64,000 nt of DNA from positions 43,392,077 through 43,456,076 of the forward strand of contig NC_079203.1 of NCBI RefSeq assembly GCF_026745355.1, given 5' to 3'. Positions 23,401 through 34,704 of the stretch are shown here, in pieces. A program made the translations under genes and the position numbers. The stretch is from Beta vulgaris subsp. vulgaris (taxonomy: Eukaryota; Streptophyta; Magnoliopsida; Caryophyllales; Amaranthaceae). The notes beneath the pieces are model-generated. The model was given only the letters and a program-made list of their open reading frames with translations, searched no databases and was not told the DNA's origin. Numbering within the stretch: position 1 is the stretch's first letter; the number at the start of each line of letters is the position of its first letter.

Positions 23401-24261
23401 TTAGTTCCTTATCATGCTTAGTAAAAAAATATACAAACCATATGAAAGTCATCAACAAGTGAACTTATACCTAACACATAAACAAATGCTAAACCATAAA
23501 GAAGGTACAAGTACAACTTCCTACCTTCGTCACAATTTAGTTGTCACATTACTAGTTCAAATTATACCATCAACGCGACAATTAATTCCGAACTAATGAA
23601 GTACTTAAATCATAATATTAGTACTTACAATTTAGAGCTAAATCTGGGTAGGTAATAAGAGCTGGCTTATCTTGATCACCATAAACAGCTACCGACACTG
23701 GACCGGAACCCGTTTTTACATAAAATTCCTGGATAATTACAGCATAAACACTTATAAAATGCACTTAACAAAGATTAATGCACCCTAATATTAACAACAA
23801 TCAACCTAAAACAACAACAAAAACAAAAACAACAACAAAAACAACAACAAAAATAACAACAACAATAACAACAACAATAGCAACAAAAAATTTCTAAATG
23901 AAGCAGCTATTTGAATTTGCACTTGGTTCCCCCACCTATAAAAATTCATATTACCAATTTTGTAAAAGTGTAAATTTGAAGAAACAATTTCCCAACAAAT
24001 ACATAACTAAAATTAGTTCTCTGAATTCAACATTTTTGCATTCCATAACCCACAAAAAAGAACAAGCTAATATTAACATCCTAAATAAATTTCATTCTTA
24101 ACTAACTAATAATCACAAATATTGGAAAATCGCAGAAATATTACATTAATAACAACATTATTACAAGAAATAAATGAAGAAAAAGTTACATAAAAATGCA
24201 CCTTGTTATCAATGGAGATTGGTTCAATATGAACAGAAATAGAATCGCTAGAATCTCCCAT
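20452..24261 (-). CDS. NDL: N-myc downregulated-like protein (NDL), 11 coding exons
   Basis: Hand-built exons on the minus strand: 24202-24261, 23629-23728, 23162-23259, 22933-23021, 22658-22718, 22472-22558, 22317-22394, 22157-22213, 21950-22005, 20768-20903 and 20452-20673. All have GT-AG introns and joined phases, giving 347 aa. The start is [20 protein letters not shown]. Family landmarks in order are [88 protein letters not shown], and the C-terminal [19 protein letters not shown] and [15 protein letters not shown] proteins have an alpha/beta-hydrolase fold but lack a normal catalytic triad. Arabidopsis NDL1-3 bind the G-protein beta subunit AGB1 and RGS1 and affect auxin transport. Exon 4 begins TGG, giving Trp after HE where relatives I recall have Leu. 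Which NDL paralogue it is cannot be settled here. Confidence 0.93.
23808..23890 (+). repeat. AAC/AAAC-rich microsatellite in NDL intron 1
   Basis: Imperfect repetitions of AAC with interspersed AAAAAC units inside the first intron of the NDL gene. Confidence 0.8.
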
Positions 24262-24338
24262 TTTTCTCTCTCTACTTTCTCTCTCTTCTCTCTCTCTGAT
24301 TTTTAATTTTTTCTGGGTTTTTGTTTCGGTGGAGGGTT

Positions 24339-24349
24339 TTTATATATAT
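24339..24349 (-). promoter_or_regulatory. Possible TATA box of the NDL gene
   Basis: On the minus strand CATATATATAAAAACCC lies about 80 nt upstream of the NDL start codon, leaving room for a ~50-nt leader rich in AGAGAGA (24262-24300). Position and sequence fit a plant TATA box; there is no other support. Confidence 0.4.
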
Positions 24350-25305
24350 GGATCAATATTTTCTCTCTCCTCGAATTTTCTCTCTCCTCTGCTAGTAAAA
24401 GAGTGCAGTGAGTCACCGACGCTAGGAAAAAGGTGATGAGGTCAGTGTTAAGAGTTAACCATGGTTAAGAAGGATTGATATAAGAGTACCGACAGTTTTT
24501 GTGAAGTTACTAAATTAACCTTGGATTTATATGGTAGGTTGTGGATGTTGAATGTTGATGGGTTATTTTTGGAAATTAAGATGGAATTTATATTTGAGAG
24601 AAGTTAGAAATAGAAAGTTCTTTTTTTTCTTTTAAAACTGTGTATTAATTATTGGTGGTCAAATAGTCATGTGGATCTTGAGGTTTAAGCTCCAAATTTC
24701 ACTTTCAAAGATTAGAAAATTTTAATAAATAAAAGACAAGAAAAGAATGAAAAGAAAAGGTGAAAAGTGTTAAATCTATCATTGTTGGTTGGTGTATGGT
24801 TTTTCTTTTTTTCCCTTTATATCATTTTCTTTTCTTTTTTAAAAAAAAATATTAGGAAAAAGGTTGGGAGATTGAGTGTGAAATTTTTTCATGAGGAAGT
24901 CTTGAAAGAGAGTAATTGAGAATATGTTATTATGTTATTAAAGGAAATTTTAGATTTATGATCGTTATGTTTCATTTTGTTATTCTTACCGTACTTTTGG
25001 AAACTAATCGATCAAAAAGTATTTTGAAGTGAGATTATGGTAAAACTATAAATTTTTAATATGAACTCGTTAATTGAATGTAAAATAACTTGATTGAAGA
25101 AAAAAATTAAGATAATATTTCACGAAAACTGACCAGCTGGTAAATATCAATCCAAACGTATTTAATTATTTTTCTTATAACTTATGAGGATGATTGAAAA
25201 TCAAAAGCGTTAATATATTACAGCAAGAATCTTTTCTTATATAAAAAAAAACTTAAGAAGATATGTCATTATTTTCAATAGTTATATAGGAGAGTTAACA
25301 TTCAA
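24350..25305. other. Intergenic, no gene seen
   Basis: AT-rich upstream region of the NDL gene; nothing else recognised apart from short homopolymer runs. Confidence 0.5.

Positions 25306-25350
<45 letters not shown>
25306..25350 (+). repeat. (ATT)n microsatellite
   Basis: About 15 uninterrupted ATT units, immediately followed by the alternating tract at 25355. Confidence 0.95.
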
Positions 25351-25352
<2 letters not shown>

Positions 25353-25354
25353 CA

Positions 25355-25439
25355 GTGTGTGTATATATGTGTGTGTGCATGCGCGCACGTGTATGTGTGT
25401 GTGCATGCGCGCACGTGTATGTGTGTATATACATGTATA
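25355..25439 (+). repeat. 85-bp perfect purine-pyrimidine alternating tract
   Basis: Every step from 25355 to 25439 alternates purine and pyrimidine. It is made of GT, AT and GC steps and includes a ~32-bp unit with the core GTGCATGCGCGCACGTGTAT present twice (25376-25395 and 25402-25421). Such tracts can adopt Z-DNA. Confidence 0.9.
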
Positions 25440-27964
25440 AGAAATGACACTATGAAAAGGCTACTCATATGATTCCTCTATTTCTAACAACATGCAACAA
25501 CATTTCCCATCTATAGGTTGTCTAGAACAATGCACTATTTTGTTCGTTAATATCCTTATTTATGTATAAGTAAATATTATAATAAGTAGATATTGAAATA
25601 TGCATTAAAACGAATCAAATAAGACCACGTTGCAAGTTTGATAGATGAATAGTGATTAATTTATTATTGTGCAAATATTGCATATATAACAAACCTGTTG
25701 GAATTTGTATAATATTAGTTGATTTAGTTCCTAAAAACCTATTATACAAATAGACTTTTTCTTTGTTTTTTAGTCCATAACTTTTCGAGTTGACCTCAAT
25801 TTGAGGCAAATCCATAACTTCACAAGAATTATTATAATTTATTTTTGTTTGTTTATCCAAACCAACTTATCTTAATTTTAGCCATACATGATACATGCAA
25901 TTATACACATAAAGTATAGAAATGCGTAGTTTCCTTTGAGTCCCATATTTCTTTTCTGTTGAAACATCGCAAGCATTTAGGTTCCCAGTGCTTCATCATC
26001 TATACACATGTTGAAAGTGCAGCCTTTCCTTATGTTTATTTAATAGTGGGTTGAGTTGGTATATGTCATTGCCATTGGATTGCACACGAACTTTCTTCAA
26101 GATTAGTTCAATGCTGCTATTGAATATTGTTTTTTTTTTGTACTATTTCTAAATTATTTATACTCATCATTCACCCTTTTTATTCCATTTGATATTTTCT
26201 TAATTGGTACTTGTTTATTTTTTTTATTTACATTAATTAAAAAACGAAATTACATCCTACAAGCTATTAGGACGAAACATGAACACAAAGCAAACATCAA
26301 TTACTATAAGTTTCACTAGCTCTTGGCCTCTTACATATCCTATTGAGAAAAACTAATGTTGATCGAATTCAAATGGACCTTGTCTTGGAAAATTTTTGGT
26401 AGGCCGTTGAAAATATTTTGTCGAAAAAGACCTAATATAATAGAGAGAGCATGTTGAAAATGACCTAGTTGGTACTTGTAATACTCTTGTGCATACTCAT
26501 TCTAAAATTTGATTTTAAAAGAAAGTATTACTAATTCTGGTCCTCCCATTGCAAAAATTTGCTTTATTTTTTGTTCAAGTAATTGCTTGTCAAATTTTCT
26601 AAGATGTCCATAATACCATACATAATAATATGTGAAACATTTAATAATGATATAAAAAATTAAACTTAGAGTTTAGAAATATTTATTTATTTCTATTCTA
26701 TTCCAAAAAAGAACAAGTAATAATAGTTGATCGAAGAAACTTTGTGTTTTAGACTAATCAATAAATTCAACATTATAAATTTGCTACAAGATTGTCGTAA
26801 AAAAGATAAACTCAATAGTCAACACTCGAGTTAAAATTCGAGTTAAGACCACCAAGATATCAGCATTTACATCACCACAAAGTCAACTCTACTCTTACGC
26901 CCAAAATGGGTCACTTACAGAAAATACTTTATCTACTTAGTGGGTCAACAACCCACTACTAATAGAAATGAGTAAATAGTGGAATCCAACTCATCAGTTT
27001 TAATAGTTTTTTAATGCTCTATTTCTAGTGAGTTAACTATCCACCGGGCAGATGTAACATTGTCCGTCACTTACCTACTTGAATGGCCAAATTTTAAATC
27101 AGCTAAACTATAGTGATTGAATACTCAATACTCATCTTAAATGATACTATTAGTTAGCAGCATTTTATCAATCTGTTGGCTTTAAAATCTAAACCCGCTT
27201 AATTGAAATAATGTGGAACCCAATTTGAAATTGACTTTGTTTACATAACTATGACTCTACAACAACAAACAAAAAAAAAAAAAAAAAACAGATACTATTC
27301 ATTCATTAGGCAATGTTGGTGGCTGGTCCATCAAATGATTACATAAAAAAATTTACAATTACATATTCACATTGCTTCCATAAGCCTTTTTGGATTTCAC
27401 TCATTTTAATCCTCCCTTACAAGATTAGTACATATCATTTCTTTTCTTTATTTTAAGTTCATTTTTGGATAAACAATGTTATCATTTCTTGAGGGCAATG
27501 ATTTCTCTATTATATATGTATGTATGCTTTATTGATTGTAAAATCCACCATTAAACAGTAGTTCTTGGTAAAATTGGACCACTAAGATTAAAAATTGCAT
27601 ACACCACTTACCACTACATTCGATCATAATCATTTTGGTTGTAATATAAATTGGCAATCATGTTCTTTGGCCATATTCAAAGCCGTTTTACACACTACTT
27701 CACCATCCTTTTTCCTTAAGGCAATACATTAATTAAGGCTCTTCTCAAAGCCACAAAAACAAATAATTTCATTGAACCAAACCTTTTCGCTTACGATGTT
27801 AGGTTTCATAAAAGGAACTCTTCTTTATTCGACTGTCTTTTATTTTTTGGATTAAATGATGCATATACTCTGTAGAAGTTTTTTTTTCTCGCTAAATCTA
27901 GAATTAGTTGTCACAACATATTTTATATTTAAGAGAAACACTTTACATATAGTAGTAGATTAAA
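25440..27964. other. Intergenic, no gene seen
   Basis: AT-rich, low coding potential. The only sizeable open frame (25615-25860, minus) shows no domain or codon signal. A pure A-run lies at about 27272-27289. Confidence 0.5.
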
Positions 27965-28763
27965 GGGAGTGTTCGGTACAAGCTTCTTAAGTAGCTTTTA
28001 GTGTCTTGATTTGGTTAAAAAAGTAATTAGAAAAAGATAATAGTGTTTGACAAGGTAGTGATGTAAATAGCTTTTACTAGTACAAGTAGTGTTTTAGGGC
28101 GTGTTCGACAACAATAGTTGTAGTAGTAGCTTTTAGCTGTTAGAGTAGCTGTTAGCTATGCTCGTACCTATTAGTGGTTGGTGTGTAGCTTTTTGCTGTT
28201 AACCGTCCAAGTAGCAATATAAGATATTGATGTTCGGTAAAGTAGTTGTCCAAGTAGCACTATAAGATATTGATGTTCGATAAAGTAGTTGTTTACAAAT
28301 AATCAATTAAATACTCAAACAAAACTTTAATATATAATTTATGCACCACTAAAGCTACCCCAAAAGCTACAAATTGTAGCTTTTCACAAACACTACTAAA
28401 ACACTACTTGTAACACTAAAAGCTACTTACACCACTACTTCGCCAAACACTACTATTTTTCTTAATTAGTGTTTTGACCTAGTCAATATACTAAAAGCTA
28501 CTTAAAAAGCTTGTGCCAAACACGCCCTTAGTAGTATTTGTCAAAAGCTACAATTTGTAGTTTTTAAGGTAGCGTTTACTTGAGTGGTGTATAAATTATA
28601 TATTGAAGTTTTGTTTGAGTTTTTAACTAATTTTTCGTAAACATCTACTTTGACAGCTTCTTTTACCGATCGAACATCAATATCTTACTCCACTATTTGG
28701 ACAGCTGACAGCTAATCTGACACCTAAAGGCTACCACCACAGTTAATGTTGCCGAACACGCCC
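27965..28763 (+). mobile_element. Tourist-like MITE (outer copy), interrupted by an inverted copy of itself
   Basis: The outer copy consists of 27965-28096 plus 28531-28763. It starts GGGAGTGTTCGGTACAAGC and ends TTGCCGAACACGCCC. Joined across the insertion it reads in step with the reverse complement of the inner copy (…ACAAGTAGTGTTTTA then GTAGTATTTGTCAAAAGC…), showing they are the same family. No transposase is present. Confidence 0.8.
28097..28527 (-). mobile_element. Tourist-like MITE (inner copy, inverted) with TTA duplication
   Basis: The 431-bp copy begins GGGCGTGTTCGACAACAATA and ends GTGCCAAACACGCCC. It is flanked by TTA at 28094-28096 and 28528-28530, the target preference of PIF/Harbinger-type Tourist elements. 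It lies in the opposite orientation to the outer copy. Confidence 0.8.
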
Positions 28764-28766
28764 TTT

Positions 28767-30742
28767 CTATGTTTACCTATCAAATCCTATCACTTAATTT
28801 ACATAAGGACATTCTTAAAGTACAAATGTATTTAATATAATATGTTATAGATTTGTTATTTTAAAAACATTAATGATTAAAAAAGCACATCAAGTCACGT
28901 GAAAAAGTGAATGAAACGCGAATTTAGAAACACGGGTTATTGTATCAAATAATAAACTTCAACTTTAATCTAGCAAGCTAAGCATCTGGTTCTTAAAAGT
29001 TTGAGATGAGAAAGCGAGTACCTAGGAATACATTTTGGTAGTCATGAGGTGTTAATTTGCTGGCTTTACCCTCGTCTCCCGGCCCCCAAAGTGGGTCTCA
29101 TTGAAATATCATCCATAGAGATGGAGTCATAGAGCTACCAAAGCAAATGAAGGACCAACAACAAGTGGTGGACGACTTTATCAGTGAAGTTGCACACCGG
29201 TTTTCACGGGGATCAACAGAATGAAGTGGTAGATGTGCATCAACAAAAAAGGTCGAGCTACATCCTAGCTTTAGCCTCACTACAAAGTATGGTCTCCCTT
29301 TCTTTTTAATGGTTACAGTTCAGTTTTGATACTGTTTACAAATTTATGTTTGATTATCATTTGTGATTAACGGGTAAGTAAATATATGGTCATGTGAGAT
29401 CTTGTTTGATTTCCTCATATGTAGAATAGTAACTTTTTATAATTTTTACCTCAATGCAAATTTGAAGATGTTAATGTTCCGATATGTACATTGACAAGCG
29501 TGAAAAGGTAAGTGTAACTATTAAAAAAAAATAAAGTAGTATATGGTAGAATTTTCTTATGAATGTAAGCTTTTATTTGTCAAAAATAAATACAAAACTT
29601 TTCTGAAAAAAAAGGCTAAATACCAAACTCTTTGGTGACGAACAACATGTATATTGTTTGTTTTGCCCTTTCTTTTTTTGCAACTACAATTTTTGGATGT
29701 TCTTGCTGCACAACCAATATGTTCTTAGTTGTACAATCGTAGTGACCTTGATGCACAACTAAACTGATCTTATTGCATAGTTCATTTGATATTGGTGCAC
29801 AACCACATTCACCATCGTGCACAACCAAAATGTTGTTGATGCGCAACCAAGAAGTAAGGGTATTGGGGTCTTTTAACAAAATCGTTCCCAACAAACTATT
29901 TGCTAAATAGTTGCACTCTTTCTAAAGGTTTTGTAGTTAGAGAGGCAAAACCCTACTTTAAGATTGGGTGGTCTCTAGAAGAGACACTTTATATAGGTCA
30001 TTTAAATGAGGAACCCTTAATATATCACTTAACGAGAAAGATAAACCTTAATGCAAATTTTAAATCACAAATACATGTTTTCTCTTGTTGAAAATACTTG
30101 CAACCAAACTTCTTTGCACAAACTTTAATTCAGAAGGTGATATATAATATGACAACTTTCCAAAACTAATCTAAATATGATATAAGATAACTGATTATTA
30201 AGTTATTAAAAGTTTAAGTTATAATTAAATTTTAGTTGGTGTCTTGTAAGATCTCTGGGTGATTGACCCTGTACAAGGGCAGGCTAGAAGAAATCCTTCT
30301 TATAAAGGACTTTTCGAAAGAGGGCTCCAAAAAAAAAATTGGCTAACCAATTTTTACACATATGGAGTAAAATGCTTGTTCTTTTAAATTAGTCAATCTA
30401 TATATGATCCTTAAAAAATAGTACAATTGGAAAAGGATAGCTTGGACGTAGAAATACGAATTAGCCGAGTCTAGTTTGGATTAGATAGAGCATCATTTGC
30501 TTTTGTTATCCTCATGTCCTCATCCATCCATTATCCATCTATTATCATCATTCATTTATTTATCATCCTTAAGCTTCATTCTTTGGTTAATTCACAAGTA
30601 ATGAGAAATGTTAGTTGAGTTATAGAGGGTCATTACTGATTTGTCAAACAAAAAAAAAAAAATTGAAACTAGTAAATATTGAGGTAGAGTTACTATATTT
30701 ACATTAGTCATTTTTTTTTTGTACGATATCAACTCTCTCCAT
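28767..30742. other. Intergenic, no gene seen
   Basis: No supported gene. It contains the degenerate GCACAACCA repeats described at 29699-29848 and A/T-rich sequence otherwise. Confidence 0.5.
29699..29848 (+). repeat. Degenerate tandem repeats around GCACAACCA
   Basis: Units of roughly 25-35 bp share the core (T/G)GCACAACCA/TAA with variable spacers. The minus strand is open through the array (29616-29894) and repeats LVVH/LVVQ-like tetrapeptides, but this follows from the repeat itself and is no evidence of a gene. Confidence 0.55.
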
Positions 30743-30744
30743 TA

Positions 30745-30982
30745 CTCCCTCCGTCCCAAAATATAGTTCCCATTAATTTACATATTTGGTGTCCCAAAAT
30801 ATAGTTTTCATTTCCATATTTAGTTCCACATTTTTCCGTAATTTGTCTAGAAAAATCGTGTCTCATCATTTATTTGTTTCTTGATTTTTGTTTTTTCCTT
30901 TGTTTATTCAACCAAAATATTACAATTAATGCTCTTTCACCAATTATACTCCATTCTCGCTCCTAAAATCATCTTTTCCACA
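30745..30982. mobile_element. Stowaway-like MITE, truncated at one end
   Basis: Begins with CTCCCTCCGTCCCAAAATAT after TA (30743-30744). It is alignable to the copy at 3863-4207 up to AAAATCATCTTTTCC, after which similarity stops. The second terminal repeat is missing. Confidence 0.8.
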
Positions 30983-32304
30983 TTTTTTAAAAAGTTCGGC
31001 TCAACTCGGCTCAATCCAAGCACAATAACCTTTGGTTTATCATGATGCATGCCTGAGGTTAGATGTAGATCAATTCAAACTCCATCGATGAAGGATCCTA
31101 AGAATGTGATATAGGCAATATACGTTGAATACGTTGATGCACATTAATGAGCTACACATGGGCATGTAGCCATGTAATATGTATCCTTACCTTAATCATT
31201 CGACGTCTCACCTGCCAACAACCCAATTTGCATAGATTTGCCACATCTTCAGGCATAATTCAAAATTTTATAAATACACTTTTGGCAGGGCCCAAATTAA
31301 AGTTAATGCATTCCCATGATAAGTATATAACCCCTTTTAACATATAGTAGTAGTCGTATTTCATACTCTTATGATAAAAGCAGCTGCGTGTAAGTTGTAA
31401 CGACGTGTTTTCTACTTATATAAAATAATGTTAGTAACTGATTAACATCTGGATTTATTACTGGAGATCTTACAAAAATTATGAGTAATGACTAATGACA
31501 GCTTCCTCGTATTAGTAGCTTTAATTAAGATTCAATTCATGTGCTTTTTTGTCAACCATATAACATGAGATCTATCGTTCGAATACAAGTAAATATTTTC
31601 TTTTGTTAAGATTTGGGCCTACCACCTCAAGTCAAATTCTAATTATATGACCGAATCCCGACCACAGTGAGTAAGGGGGGTAATGGGGCTGGACTGGAAC
31701 TTCGTGCCTATTGCAAAACCCAACATCGTCCCCTAAGGATAAAATAAGGTACCACCCACCAGAGCTGTCAATTCAGATGTGCGGATTAGATTAAGGTCAG
31801 ATGGTTATATGTCAATGTGTTTTTTTTGTTGATTTGAATTTCAATTTAGTTGAATTTCAAATTAAGTTTATTCGAGATAATATTGTCATCTTGAGTTATC
31901 TTCCTTTGTCTGTTCATCATATGAATTCTGCTATTCATTATATGAGTTCCTTATATGTTTTACAATAACAATAACCAAAAAAAAAAAAAAAACAATGACA
32001 ATAATGATCAGGATCATAATGATGATGATTGATAGCAAATAATTAATAGTTCCCAACTTCCCATGTTTTTAATAAATTGCAACATTTTAACTTGTACATT
32101 TGCCTACATACAACTTTGACTATTAATATTTTTAATTATATATTAGTAAAATATATATAAAAAAATTAGATATACATTGAAACAAAGTAAATAACGTATT
32201 ACTTAATAGCATTTCTTTCTCTATACTAATAAAGTTCGGTTATGAAGTAAGACGAATTCATATAGCTTCAAACAAGGTCATACAAATCTAATTTAGTTGA
32301 ACCG
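30983..32304. other. Intergenic, no gene seen
   Basis: AT-rich. TCTATACTAATAAAG near 32220 weakly resembles a Helitron 5' end, but no other Helitron feature follows. Confidence 0.45.
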
Positions 32305-32306
32305 AG

Positions 32307-32307
<1 letters not shown>

Positions 32308-32371
<64 letters not shown>

Positions 32372-32450
32372 TAATAGTAATAATAGTAATAATAACAATA
32401 GTAATAATAATAATAATTAATAATAATAATAAATAATAATAATAGTAATG
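32308..32450 (+). repeat. (TAA)n microsatellite, imperfect
   Basis: Long run of TAA units with occasional TAG, CAA and TAAA interruptions. Open reading in this run is purely repeat-derived. Confidence 0.95.
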
Positions 32451-32697
32451 TGAATTTGCTTATAGGTTTATTGATAATCAATCAATCATTACTCATTTTA
32501 AAAGTACAAAATGACTAGTCCTTTGCTTCAATGTGGGAAGTATAGAAAGTTTCCTAGCTAAGCATGGGAAATTATGGGTAGGTTAAAGTGTGGCTTTTTA
32601 TGTTTATATCAACCAACATTAATTTACTACCACACTTATCACGAATTCGACTTTCCATAAGCCATGTTTTTAATTTACATGTCAACCAAACAAGTTC

Positions 32698-32822
32698 TTC
32701 CTCCGTTCTAAAATAAATAAAACACTTCTATTAAAAAAAGTTCCCATTAAAACACTTCTATTAAAAAAAGTTCCCATGTGAAAAAGAGAAGTATTTCATT
32801 TTCTTTTTAGAACGGAAGAAGT
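32698..32822. mobile_element. Small Stowaway-like MITE
   Basis: CTTCCTCCGTTCTAAAATAA at the left faces TTTTTAGAACGGAAGAAG at the right. It contains a ~27-bp internal direct duplication (AAAACACTTCTATTAAAAAA-type, 32737-32775). Confidence 0.6.
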
Positions 32823-33474
32823 AGGGTATGTTCTCTGCGGCATAAAACAACTGAACTGAACTAAACTTATTGGAGTTGAACTGAACTGAACTGAACTGAA
32901 TTGAATTAAATTAAATTGAATGTAATAAATATATAAATAATATTTTAAACAATAATAATATGAATATTAAATAATAATTATAATGATAAGTAATAATAAT
33001 GAATAATAATAATAGTAGTATTTTGGATATTTTTAAATGATAGTTATAAATAAATAATATTAATAATCATAAATTAATAATAATAATAATTAATGATAAT
33101 AACGATAATTAATAATAATTATTTATATTATTTGTATTAATATATTAATACTTGATGATGATATATAATAACAATAATATCTAAGAAGTAAATTAATATT
33201 ACTATTTTAATAATTAGATTTAATAATATAAAAATATATAGTAATAAAAATAATGATTGGTTTGGACCACGAAAATTACATCATAAACCATCTTGACGCG
33301 ATTTGATCGATTTATTGGCTAAAAAAAGTGGGTTTATTTGTGCTTTGACCTAAACCATGTTCCTCCTAATAATAATAGTAATAATAATGAGTAAAGCTAT
33401 AATAAACAAAATAATATATAGAGACAACATAATAATAATAATACTTAATAGTAATGATATATATTTAAATAATA

Positions 33475-33733
33475 CTACCTCCGTTTCTTTTTAATTGTTA
33501 CACTTACACTTTTCACGCATGCCGATGCACTACTTTGAGCCTTTATATCTCTAATTTTGTATTTGTAAAAAATATAAAAACTACATATTAATAAAATACA
33601 TACTAATACGAATCTAACAAGATCACACATGACTATGTTTTTATTCACGTATAAATCACAAACGAGAGTCAAAGTGCAATTTGTGAATAGTGTAAAATGT
33701 CAAAGTGTAACAATTAAAAAGAAACGAAGGTAG
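33475..33733. mobile_element. Stowaway-like MITE (259 bp)
   Basis: Terminal repeats CTACCTCCGTTTCTTTTTAA and its near-complement (TTAAAAAGAAACGAAGGTAG) are flanked by TA (33473-33474 and 33734-33735). Confidence 0.85.
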
Positions 33734-33735
33734 TA

Positions 33736-33736
33736 C

Positions 33737-33776
<40 letters not shown>

Positions 33777-33778
33777 TA
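33736..33778 (+). repeat. (TAA)n microsatellite
   Basis: Uninterrupted TAA units next to the Stowaway element. Confidence 0.9.
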
Positions 33779-33908
33779 GTAAAATAAATTATACCAACAT
33801 AATAATAATATTTAACAAAATGGTTATAAAAGAATGGAGCTGAACTGAACTGAACTGATTGGAGCTGAACTGAACTGAACTGAAAATAAGCTAGAGAGAA
33901 TAAGCCCG

Positions 33909-34704
33909 TATTGTGATTACCATTATATTTTATTTACAAAATTGTACTAAGATCCCTTTCCATTTCTACCATTCATTACCGCCTATAAACGGGATAGTAA
34001 GACCAACATTTGGAGTACCTCAACTCAGTGGACTGTGAACGAGGCAATGAAGGACCTATGCGTGCAAGTTTTCCAGCATAGAGTAGACTCACTAGATCTC
34101 CTGGGTATGTTTGCTGCCACTGCAAGAACTCTGAGTCATGTCTAATGGTTTAATTTTTGCATCCCAAACCACACTGAGCGACATCCACTGGCTAGTTCAA
34201 ACATCTAAACACACACGTTGATGTCTGAGACACACACACGCCAAACCCATATAAACATCCAAATACATACATTGATATCTGATACATAAGTTGAAGTTCG
34301 GCTCAAATGTGACAATGATTGAGATGGTCTGTTGAGGAGCAGAGCCTGGGATGATCATGTGCTGTAACTAAGACATACATCAATCGTTTCCATTCCCATT
34401 CAACTCACATCATCACGAACCGAATTATCATTGTTTATGACAGGAGGAAGTAATCTACATACCGAGTTATCATTGTTTATGTCTAACAGGAGGAAGTAAT
34501 CTAAATACTAGTCCCCAGCCTCTGGAGTCTGGACAGTCTACTCTTTTGCACCAAGCATAAGATACAACGTGATTATACCTGCAGGCTGCAAGCAATCAGA
34601 ACTACACGATCAAGATTGTAGGTAGGTCGTCATGCCAGTGCCTCACAGCCTGATCTTTGGAACGTAATTTCTGTATCTTCATCGGTTAATAAAAACTTGT
34701 CTGC
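33909..34704 (-). other. Spacer and likely 3' UTR of the 34705-38839 gene
   Basis: No coding sequence seen. The part next to 34705 lies directly downstream of the stop codon of the minus-strand gene. A ~35-bp block (AGGAGGAAGTAATCTA context) is repeated at about 34443 and 34489. Confidence 0.45.

Larger units (their letters stand above)
32824..33908. mobile_element. Probable MITE bounded by TGAAC-repeat arms, AT-rich core
   Basis: The left end (GGGTATGTTCTCTGCGGC, then repeated CTGAA units, 32850-32915) and the right end (repeated CTGAA units 33838-33882, then AGCTAGAGAGAATAAGCCC) carry imperfectly matching outer termini. In both arms the CTGAA run flanks a TTGGAG(T/C)TGAAC block in the same orientation. 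The core is TAA-rich and hosts the Stowaway element at 33475-33733. Assignment to a superfamily is not possible. Confidence 0.45.

Noticed and set aside
29699..29848. CRISPR-like array
   Set aside because: Repeat units are short and variable with no constant spacer length; eukaryotic context.
32293..32481. Open frame on the minus strand
   Set aside because: Poly-Leu/Tyr product of the TAA microsatellite.
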